Below are positions 35,876-44,120 of a DNA stretch of 64,000 bases, in pieces. Each line of letters opens with the position of its first letter. Within the stretch, counting starts at the first letter, position 1. The stretch covers positions 3,612,974 through 3,676,973 of the forward strand of contig NW_009799104.1 of assembly GCF_000213175.1 (NCBI RefSeq), in the 5' to 3' direction. The notes beneath the pieces are model-generated. The model was not told the origin of the DNA and searched no databases. It saw only the letters and a list, made by a program, of their open reading frames with translations. Both the position numbers and the translations under genes were made by a program. The DNA comes from Neurospora tetrasperma FGSC 2508 (lineage: Eukaryota > Ascomycota > Sordariomycetes > Sordariales > Sordariaceae).

Positions 35876-37609
35876 ATGTCTTCCAATACAACACCCACAT
35901 CGACTACCAACATCAATACTGGTGATCCGACCACATCCACTCACAAACAACAATCACCACTCAACAGTCTTTCTTTAAGCTCAGTATTACCCACAATCAC
36001 CAACTCGACAGCAACAGTACCCTCAAAAACAACAATGGCACCACCACCGGCTTCCATGGGACACGGTTACTCGTCAGAGAACCAGCTCCGAAGCCGCCGG
36101 AGATCATCTGCCTCCTCCACGCGCAGCGAACACTTTGCCGCCGCCGCCACTTCGGCCTTTGCCGTGCCCACCATTTCCGTTCCCACGCCCACTTACTCCA
36201 GCCATCACCGCTCATCCTCCAGTACCTCCCAACACTTGTCTCTGCCACCTTTCCGTCATCGCCGCTCATCCTCCAGCGCCTCCCAAGACGGCTACCGCTC
36301 TCCTAGCCCGGGCAGCAGTAGAACTAGCGCCTTTGTCCTCCCTCCTGGGGTTTCCATCAGCCAAATCACGCCCAACGTGTTTGTCGGGAACAATGCGAGT
36401 TCCACTTCGATCCAGACGTTGATGCATTACGGCATTACTTCCATGGTTTCCCTTCTATCAACTGCGGAGCAACAGCTCAACGAAGATGCGTGGAATTCAC
36501 CCGCCTTAGGGATGTTGGTCCCCAAGCAAAACAGGCTGTTTGTGCGCTGTGAGGATTCGCCCGAGGAGGATCTGATGGGGAAGTTGGCCATGATCTGCAA
36601 GTTTGTCGAGGACCAGATCGAAGAAGGGCATCCTGAGCAACGACATCGGAAGCAAAGCGTCGAGGAAATGCTAAAGAGCGTGTTACCTGCGAGTGAGGTG
36701 CCCAAGGGGTTTCACACCGGAACTGCTGATCAGGAGCAGCAGTCTAAACCAAAACAGAGAGTGCGCAGTCTGATTCCCGATGAGGAAGGGAACGTTGAAG
36801 GGCCGACATTATCCCCGCAGAACATAAATCCCAAGGACACGACAGAGTCGCCGAAGCAAAAGTTAAGAAGGAACTCAATCCCCGCACCACGAATGCAAAG
36901 AGTCCGATCCTTAATCCCCGACGACATACACCCCGTCCCATCCGTCCCATCCGTCCCATCCGGATCTATCCCCTCCATCCCCTCTGCTCCTGTCCCTTCG
37001 CTCCCTGGCGGGCCTCACCTCTCACCACTACTCGACACATCACCCTCGCAGCTCTCGGCCCTTTCTCCTGCCGCCCAAGCAGGCCCATTAGCATCATCTG
37101 CATCTGCATCTGCATCTGCATCTACATCTATATTTACATCCATGTCAACATCTACATCAACGCCCACAAGCCCCTCCACCCAATCCAGTTTCGAAACAGG
37201 TGGCAAAGTCCTAATCCACTGCAACCAAGGCGTCTCTCGCTCTGGCGCCGCCTGCGTCGCTTATATTATGAAGCAGCAGCCGAACTTGTCAGCACGTAAG
37301 GCGGTGCGGTTCGTGCAGGTGCGGAGGAAGGAAGTAGAGCCCAGCGCGACTTTTTTGCGGCAGTTGGGGGTCTGGGGGGAGGAGTGCAAGTTTGATGTTT
37401 GGGAGGAGGAGGAGGATGTTGGTGGGAGTACCTCTGATGAAGGGCTGAACGGAAAGGAGGCGCATGGAAAGTCAGGACATGAAAACAAGAAGAAGAAAAA
37501 GGTGCCCAAAGCTCCTTACAAGAAATGGTTGGATGAGCGGGAAGAAATGCGGAGACAAGTAAAAGAAATGGGGGGCTTGGTTCTTCCGCAGGGTGGAATA
37601 CAGGTTTAG
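35876..37609 (+). CDS. Dual-specificity protein phosphatase with a split, expanded catalytic domain
   Basis: Single exon, 577 aa to the first stop. The N-terminal 150 residues are Ser/Thr-rich and disordered. The DSP fold starts at about 157 (SISQITPNVFVGNNASS...GITSMVSLLS). A CEDSPEED segment carries the candidate general acid Asp227. The P-loop HCNQGVSRSG places the nucleophile Cys449 and Arg455, with the AxxYIM helix behind it. DSPs remove phosphate from Tyr and Ser/Thr. In ordinary DSPs about 30 residues separate the acid and the Cys; here it is 222, because Ser/Pro/Lys low-complexity sequence is inserted, including two RVRSLIPD repeats and SASASAS. The C-terminus is Lys/Glu-rich. The TAG at 37,607-37,609 is followed by a further 150 open codons in the same frame, so the true C-terminus is uncertain. 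Confidence 0.8.
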   Translation: MSSNTTPTSTTNINTGDPTTSTHKQQSPLNSLSLSSVLPTITNSTATVPSKTTMAPPPASMGHGYSSENQLRSRRRSSASSTRSEHFAAAATSAFAVPTISVPTPTYSSHHRSSSSTSQHLSLPPFRHRRSSSSASQDGYRSPSPGSSRTSAFVLPPGVSISQITPNVFVGNNASSTSIQTLMHYGITSMVSLLSTAEQQLNEDAWNSPALGMLVPKQNRLFVRCEDSPEEDLMGKLAMICKFVEDQIEEGHPEQRHRKQSVEEMLKSVLPASEVPKGFHTGTADQEQQSKPKQRVRSLIPDEEGNVEGPTLSPQNINPKDTTESPKQKLRRNSIPAPRMQRVRSLIPDDIHPVPSVPSVPSGSIPSIPSAPVPSLPGGPHLSPLLDTSPSQLSALSPAAQAGPLASSASASASASTSIFTSMSTSTSTPTSPSTQSSFETGGKVLIHCNQGVSRSGAACVAYIMKQQPNLSARKAVRFVQVRRKEVEPSATFLRQLGVWGEECKFDVWEEEEDVGGSTSDEGLNGKEAHGKSGHENKKKKKVPKAPYKKWLDEREEMRRQVKEMGGLVLPQGGIQV

Positions 37610-38062
37610 GATGCTGGTGGCAGGGAAGCTACCTCTAGGGCTGGAACTGGATATGGACATGAACATGCACATGCACATGAAAATGAACAAGGAAATGGGA
37701 GTGGGAGTGGGGGAGACCGGCACGTACAGTGGGCTGCATCTCCCACCCTTTCTCGGACTACTGGGTGCTGGGGGCGATTAGCTCGACGGGTTCCGACTCC
37801 TGTTCCTGCTCCTATTCCTACTCCTGTCCCTAGCGGTGCTCGTGCTGCTTCTAGTTTCGGTGCCGGTACTGAGTCTGATACTGATTCTGGTTCTGATTCC
37901 GATTCCGATACTGGGAGAGACGAAGGTGGTAGTGACGTGGGTGATCTGTTAAGAGAAGTGGGCGGGTTGAGTTTGAGTCGAGCGCAGACGGAAAGCTTGG
38001 GGAGGATGTATCGGGGGAGTAATTGGAATGGTACCTCTATCAAGCCGAGGAGCCGGACTTAG
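37610..38062 (+). other. Possible C-terminal extension of the phosphatase gene
   Basis: In the same frame as the phosphatase, starting directly after its TAG, 150 codons are open up to the next stop at 38,060-38,062. They read as compositionally biased but varied sequence: a His/Glu/Asn stretch, VPTPVPAPIPTPVP, SDTDSGSDSDSD and a final GDLLREVGGLSLSRAQTESL segment that looks like ordinary protein. No intron with good signals that removes the TAG and keeps this frame could be found. It may be a 3' part cut off by a recent nonsense change, a readthrough tail or chance. Confidence 0.4.
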
Positions 38063-38322
38063 TAGGTGGTGAAGGATGATAACGAATGAAGAGGAATACC
38101 TCTAAGGAATAAAAATTGAGGGATATAATCAGGGTGAGACAGCAGCGAGTTACCATAGGGCATGGAAGCAGAGGAAGTAGATACACATAGGTACAGAATC
38201 AGCTCAGCGAAGGAATGGAATATTAAAGCGATTATTGACTACCTCTACGGATCCTACTTGGGATGTTACCTACCTATCGGTGCTTTGGATGGGTACCTTC
38301 CTGTGCTTTGAGACGTGAGTAA

Positions 38323-39378
38323 GGTACCTCTATCAAGTGATTAACGATTCAATGAAAACGAAGGTCAGCAATGAAAGGATACTGACTTGCCTCTCTTGGA
38401 CTGGACTAGAGTGGACTGGATTTGGCGGATGGATGGCCGTCAAATTGAGCAGCAAGCAGTGGAAAATAGGCAGTGGGCAATGGAGCACTCAAGGTTTTGT
38501 CCGGCTTGCTAGCACCGAGCACGACAGACCTGGGTGATCGGGCCTTGGTTTTAGTCATATCTGTAGTTGAGCCTGTTCGAAAGCGTGCTGTTTTCTGGTG
38601 CGGTTTCCCTTGTAGCGAACGAGGGACGGGACATATAGCGAGGAAAGCGCACACAAAAGCGCGAGAAGAACAAAAACAGCAAGATAATCACATGTTGGTT
38701 TCAGCAAAATTACCAATAAGGTACCTCTACCTGGCAAGTTTGTATTGAGTTTGAAGGCGTGATGTTTTTGCTGCGGTTTTTCTTTTCATTTTTGTTTTGA
38801 AGTAGAGAATGACGAGTGGGGGGAAGTGGTGGGAATGAAATAGGTGCTTGAGCGGGGGAAATGAAAAAAAGAAAAGAAGAATAAAAGCAATGAAAACAGA
38901 CGAGGAGGAAAACGGGGTCTGAAAGCATCTCCCAACATTCTACCTACCAGAGATTGTAGGAAAGACGGTGATTTTTGGTGCCGCCAACTCCAGCACCGTT
39001 AGCTGGAGAAAACAGGGAGAAAAGACAGGGCATTAGAACCTATGAGTCGAACTTACAGTGGTCCGGGGTGGCAACATTTGTCTTTCACTATACTTTTACC
39101 GTCACAAGATGTTCAGCTTCGAACATACCTACCTCTACATAGACCTAATTGCTTCTGATTTCCGTGGAATGTCAAACTGGATGGCTCGAAGGCCCGAGTC
39201 TTTGCGGTATGTCTACCTATGTCGAATCCGAAGGCGTGTTGCTTTCGCTGCGGTGTTACTGGTGACGGGAGGAGAATGACAAGGGAAATTAAGGGGACGG
39301 ACGCGGGGGAAAGAAGGGAATATAATCAAACAAAAATTCATGTGTGATTCCAGTCCGCAGTCGTAAGGTACCTCCATG
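38323..39378 (+). repeat. Degenerate copies of an intergenic repeat
   Basis: Three similar segments are seen at about 38,578-38,610, 38,753-38,790 and 39,230-39,262, sharing GAA(A/G)GCGTG, TG, T-rich, then TGCGGT. The last two are also followed by GAGAATGAC and GCGGGGGAAA. GGTACCTCTATCAAG stands at 38,323, GGTACCTCTAC at 38,720 and GGTACCTCCATGG at 39,366. They look like old duplicated copies of a short non-coding unit. No coding capacity is seen. Confidence 0.45.
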
Positions 39379-40144
39379 GTAGCAAGGGCTGAGACCCTTC
39401 TGCAACAAACCTAACCTACTTGCATGTCTTATTTTCCTTTGGCTTGTTGATTTGTTGATTATGTGAGCCCGCGTGTGATGCTTGTGCCTGTGGCCAGGTC
39501 ATGATACCTTTGGAGAAATCCGGTCAGACTCGTCGGAGACGGAACTGCGACATCTGGTTCAGTGGACACTGGGCGCTGGGCGGTGACTGCCCTGTTCTTG
39601 CAATGCATAAACAGGTACAGGCACAGGCAGGTCAAGGAAAAATAAAACCATAAACTCCGTTTCGGCAAGAAAGCTTTGCAGTTTGCAGCTCCGGAGTCCC
39701 GAGAATGCATGTGGTGATGTAGGTGGTGGTGGTGATGGTGAAATCAACGTGTCCGGATTGGGGAGCGCTTCGGTAGAGTATTTTGTAGAATGATGAAGAC
39801 ACTCGACGCCAACGATGCAGGAAACTATGTGTATCACATGTATGAAACTTTGGACTTGTCTTTGAACAGTTTCCTTTTGCCTCAGAAGACATTTGGTGTT
39901 TTTCCTTTCGTGATATGATAACTTGGCCATGTCCCGGGTGCTGCGGGCTACATAATTTTCTGCAATCCTGAAAGCTGCAATCTCAATACCAGTGGCGAAC
40001 TGTATCAAGGTACATGTCATGTCGAGGTGACGGACGTCCGGAACACTTACCGGACAAATAATATAAATGTTCAATGCCCATCACACGCATTTCCTGATGA
40101 ACGCAATGACCAGAAAGAATGCTCGAATCTCCTCTTCAAGACCC

Positions 40145-40151
40145 TATTTAA
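40145..40151 (+). promoter_or_regulatory. Candidate TATA box
   Basis: TATTTAA lies about 280 bp upstream of the start codon. With the 85-nt leader intron removed, this places transcription start at a normal distance. Confidence 0.35.
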
Positions 40152-40323
40152 GCCTCTCTTCCCCAACTCTGTGTTCCAGTTGTTTTTTTTCCCCCATCAG
40201 ATCATACACAACCATCAAAGCCTCGACCTGATCTAACTATCTTCTTGCTCAACCAAACTTGCAACCTGCCAGAAAGTTTCTTCCAACACTTTACATCTGA
40301 AACTCATCAGTCATCGTCTGATT

Positions 40324-40408
40324 GTATGTCCCCCTTTCCCTATCTGTCTTCGAACATCTTCCCCTTCTGACAAAGAATAACTAATTGACTAACAACTCTT
40401 TCCATCAG
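40324..40408 (+). other. Putative intron in the 5' UTR
   Basis: GTATGT donor, GACTAAC branch site and CATCAG acceptor delimit 85 nt, 23 bp before the start codon. All three signals match introns elsewhere in this window. Confidence 0.6.
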
Positions 40409-40431
40409 ACTACCTAACACATCCAGCCGCA

Positions 40432-42747
40432 ATGCGTTCACCTTTCGGCACTACAGGGCTTACCAGATCACTTGGTCTGGTGGCCCTCGCACTCTCAACC
40501 ACCTGCACCGGGATATACATCCCCAGTGCCCGTGTCCCCCTCCCGGCATCTTTGGCCCGCAAGGATGCCACCACCATCACAGTCACCACCGTGTCCACAG
40601 CAGGCACGACGGTGACAAACCTCGAAGCGGACAGCAGTGTCTCCGTCCCCACTGCTGCTACTACCCCCAGCCTCCGCCGTACGCGCTCCAGACGACCGGT
40701 TACGGTTGTCGAGACGGTCACGGCCACTACGGTAATGGAGACGGTCACGGTCACGCCGGCCGCCTCCTCGGCGACGAATAGCGTCGAGGACAACAATGCT
40801 TCTTCTGGTTCCTCCGATGTGTCTTCTATCTCTACCGAAGTCGTCACCGATGTCGTTGTCGTGTCCCCTGAGACGGTTACCATCATTTACGGTGGGGGTG
40901 CCTCCTCTACTGATGCCGGAGCTGCTCCTCGCAGTGTCGTGTCTTCGACTAGCGATGTTTCCTCTTCCTCTGCCGATGCTGCTTCCACCTCCATCGAGGT
41001 GACTACTGTTACTGTCTTCCCCGAGGTCGTTTCTACCTCTACTGTTGGAGTGTCATCCTCCACTGATGAGGTTTCCGACTCTGCCTCCACCAACAACGCT
41101 GTCTCCACCCGCAGGACCACGATTACCTTGGGAAAGGGAACGACCACTGCTACTGAGGCGGCCACTTCAGTCGAGACGTCCACTTCTGTTGAGAGGACCA
41201 TTACAATTGACACGGCCGCACTCATAACTTTGCCCACGTCGTTTGTTACCCTATCGAGGAGAGCAGACAACAAAGCGGCTCCCTCCTCGTCATCTTCTAC
41301 TGATGGCGATGCCATCTCCATCGAGGCGGCTACACTGACCGTCATCCCCGCAACCGTCTACACCACATTCACTCACAAGGTGTCTTCCCCTTCCTCTACC
41401 CCTGATGACGTTGAGGTTGTTTTCACCCGCAGGGTCACAAGTACTTTCAAGAAGGGAAAGCCCGCCCCTACTACATCAGAGAAGACGATCAAAGGCGTGT
41501 TCAGCTTTGAGATAGGGGACAGGAGAAATGTTGTTCGCGCGGCTACCGCCACCCCGACCCTCGCCTCTGCCTCTCCTGTTGTGTGGAATACTCTTTTTGG
41601 TCATGGCCCTGTCGTTGTCTCTACCTCTTCTGCTTTCATGAATCCTCTTTTTGGTCATGGCCCTGTTGTTGTCTCCGCTAGTACTCTCGATGCGCCGGAA
41701 ACTCTGTCGACGGTGTTCGTCACGGCGCAGAGGACAGGCGACGCAGCGGTCTCTTCTAGTGGCTCCTCCTCCGCCGTTGCCGCTGCCTCTGTCTCGGCGT
41801 CTGCCTCTCCCTCAACATCTGCCTCTGCCTCGATTTCTGCCTCTGCCTCGACTTCTGCCGATGCCGCTCCCGTTTCGTCTACTACCAGTGATCGCCCTCT
41901 CCTTACCATTACCAGGATTAGCACGAGTGTGACGGCCACGGTCCATGTCACCGTGGTGACGGCTACGGTCCATGCCACCGTGACACCCGCCGCCCCCACC
42001 GAAACGAGGTCGACGCTGCAGCTGGCGCAGGCTAACTGTCTCGTGTGCCAGGACATTTTCGACGACAATGGTATAGTGCCTCCTGAGAAGGTGCCTGCGT
42101 CTGCTGCTTATGCTGTGAAGAGGAACTTGGACTCATTGGAGGAGCCTCTGAATAATACTGCCCCTGGGCGCAGGATACCAGTGGGGAAGTTGATTTCTCT
42201 GGATGGCGGTGATGACATTGCCCCCCTACTCATCCCTCCTATGTTGCCTACTAGTGGTGTACCTCCAGTTAGTGATCATGCCGACGCTGCTATCACTGGG
42301 GGTGGTGATGGTGTTGTCCCCCACCTCATCCCTCTGATGTTGCCCACTGGTGGCGTGGTTGATGATCATGCCAACGCTACTGTCAATAGGGATGGTGCTG
42401 TCGTTTCCCGCCAACTCGTCCCTCCTATGATGTCTGGGTTCAGCGTCGCCACCCACATCACTCGGAGCTCGTTCTCGCCCATCCGCCTTCCCCCCGTTAC
42501 CAACAACGCGGATTTCCATACCACCCGGTCCACTCACTCGCCCATCCGCCTTGCCCCCATCACTAACAACGCGGACCATGCCACCCGTCCCACGCAAACC
42601 GCTACGCCCATCCGCCTCGCCCCTATCAACAACATCACCACTCCCACCGGCGTCCACCAACCCCAGCCCACCGACCTCCTACAACCCAAGTCCTTCATGA
42701 GCCACGCCCCCCTCAAGGACGCCCCCCCCCGGCGTCGTGGACGATGA
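40432..42747 (+). CDS. Secreted Ser/Thr-rich protein
   Basis: Single exon of 771 aa to the first stop. A signal peptide is likely (SLGLVALALSTTCTG, cleavage near residue 27). The body is Ser/Thr/Val-rich, with TVTV strand motifs (TITVTTV, TVVETVTATTVMETVTVTP, TATVHVTVVTATVHATVTP) and Ser-Ala runs near 460-485. Two near-identical LFGHGPVVVS units lie close to residue 390-420. Only two cysteines are found in the middle (CLVCQ, about 537). From about 590 on, repeats of DHA-N and FSPIRL-PPVTNNAD/HSPIRLAPITNNAD appear. This is an extracellular or wall-type composition and function is unknown. The frame ends early at a C9 run, and a convincing continuation lies in the next frame (see next entry), so the full protein is probably about 870 residues. 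Confidence 0.75.
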   Translation: MRSPFGTTGLTRSLGLVALALSTTCTGIYIPSARVPLPASLARKDATTITVTTVSTAGTTVTNLEADSSVSVPTAATTPSLRRTRSRRPVTVVETVTATTVMETVTVTPAASSATNSVEDNNASSGSSDVSSISTEVVTDVVVVSPETVTIIYGGGASSTDAGAAPRSVVSSTSDVSSSSADAASTSIEVTTVTVFPEVVSTSTVGVSSSTDEVSDSASTNNAVSTRRTTITLGKGTTTATEAATSVETSTSVERTITIDTAALITLPTSFVTLSRRADNKAAPSSSSSTDGDAISIEAATLTVIPATVYTTFTHKVSSPSSTPDDVEVVFTRRVTSTFKKGKPAPTTSEKTIKGVFSFEIGDRRNVVRAATATPTLASASPVVWNTLFGHGPVVVSTSSAFMNPLFGHGPVVVSASTLDAPETLSTVFVTAQRTGDAAVSSSGSSSAVAAASVSASASPSTSASASISASASTSADAAPVSSTTSDRPLLTITRISTSVTATVHVTVVTATVHATVTPAAPTETRSTLQLAQANCLVCQDIFDDNGIVPPEKVPASAAYAVKRNLDSLEEPLNNTAPGRRIPVGKLISLDGGDDIAPLLIPPMLPTSGVPPVSDHADAAITGGGDGVVPHLIPLMLPTGGVVDDHANATVNRDGAVVSRQLVPPMMSGFSVATHITRSSFSPIRLPPVTNNADFHTTRSTHSPIRLAPITNNADHATRPTQTATPIRLAPINNITTPTGVHQPQPTDLLQPKSFMSHAPLKDAPPRRRGR

Positions 42748-43039
42748 CCACCCCATCCCCGATTACTACCTCGAACCTCTCTCCCAAGGCACCGCCAAGT
42801 CCCGCCGTGCCGAAACCCTCCCCCTCCCCCCTCCTCCCCCCTCCCCCCTCCTCCCCCTCCCCCCTCTCAACATCACCAACCTCAACCAGGCCTACAACCC
42901 CTTCCCCAAGTCCACCATTTTCAAAACCCCCGTTACCAAGTCCGCCAACCCCCTTCTCGGCACCCCCAACCCCCTTCTCGGCACCCCTCGCCCGACCCCC
43001 ACCCCAACTCCCCTATGGGAATATGAAACCCCCTTTTAG
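42731..43039 (+). pseudogene. Frameshifted 3' part of the secreted-protein gene
   Basis: After the nine-C run at 42,722-42,730 the annotated frame stops within 6 codons, but the frame shifted by one base stays open for about 102 codons and ends WEYETPF. Its codons favour C in third position, as in the main frame, and it encodes varied sequence (DYYLEPL, NITNLNQAYNPFPK, and two NPLLGTP units). The third frame is also open but reads only as Ser/Thr/Pro-rich shadow. A one-base error or indel in the homopolymer is the simplest explanation. Confidence 0.55.
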
Positions 43040-44120
43040 AGTTTAGGTAAACTCTAAACTCTCTCCGGCCTGCAACTGAACTCCGCACACAACGACAACG
43101 ACAACGACAACGCGCAGAGAAAGGGAAGAGGGAAAGGAAAGGGGAAAGGGGAAAGGAGACAGCGTAGAGGGAAGGGGAAGTAGAAAGGAAAAGAGGAAAG
43201 AGGAAAGGGAAGGGGGATGGAAGAGAGAAAGGGAAAGGAAAAGGGGGAAAGAGGGAAGGGAAAGGGAAAGAGGGAAGGGAAAGGGAAGAAAGGGAGGGGA
43301 AGGAGAGAAGAGTGAAAAGGAAAGAGGGGGGAGGAAGAATGAAGGAAAGCGTGAAAAAAAGTACGAGATTCATTCCTCATCTACCTACTTACTTCATCTG
43401 TTCTCGTTATAGATTGGATCTTTTCCAATCTCACCTAGCGTTTTCCTTTTTCCAGAATTGGATCATCAGTTGTAGTTCCAGGTAGTGACGCCACTACCTT
43501 ACAACTTATCTTAGCGTTATCATCTAGCGAAACTCTGTTTCAGTTCCAAACCTACCTACCTAATCTTTGCGTTGCCAATTTTAAGAGATTGTGATACGTC
43601 GAGTCAACTTGGTCCTGAAAACCCATCCGCTGTCAGTGCTGTACCCAGAACACATACATCTTATGGATCATGTTAACTTACCATAACTGCCCAGCGACCG
43701 CCCTCGCTCTCGCTTTACCTACTGTCAATGTCAAAGATCTCCTCCTTTCACCTCAAAGCCGTATGCTAAAAACTGTAAGCCATAGCCCACAAGACGCAAG
43801 ACACAATGGGAAAGACGAGAGAGGATTCTCTAGGGACACAAGACATATACAATATTCTCACTGGGGCAGATCAATATCAGAGGAAGTAGTAACCATCCAA
43901 TACCAAGTTGACGACATAGAAGTATCCAGACAGAAAACAGCACACACAAATCGCAAGCAAAAAAGAAACCGGAAGGGAATAGAATAACGAATTCGCAATT
44001 TAACGCCTAGCCTCCATTTCGATTCCGCAACTCCAATGAAGTCAGTAGGAACCTAAGAAAAATAAAAACTCCGTACAATACCATCAACCATTAATCCATC
44101 CAACCTCCCTCAATTATAGC
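43040..44120. other. Intergenic region with polypurine tract
   Basis: About 1.1 kb holding the 3' flank of the secreted-protein gene and, on the minus strand, the 3' flank of the giant gene. The first third is a polypurine tract (listed separately). No gene is supported. Confidence 0.6.
43115..43349 (+). repeat. Long polypurine tract
   Basis: About 235 bp almost entirely of A and G on the plus strand, built from GGGAAA/GGAAAG-type units, with only a few C or T interruptions (for example near 43,157-43,183). Its complement is the polypyrimidine strand. Confidence 0.9.

Larger units (their letters stand above)
38063..40431. other. Intergenic region with degenerate dispersed repeat
   Basis: 2.4 kb without a supportable gene. 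Within it, GGTACCTCTA-type motifs and three related copies of a GAAGGCGTGnTG...GCTGCGGT segment occur (listed separately). The right end holds the promoter, 5' leader and leader intron of the secreted-protein gene. Confidence 0.55.
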
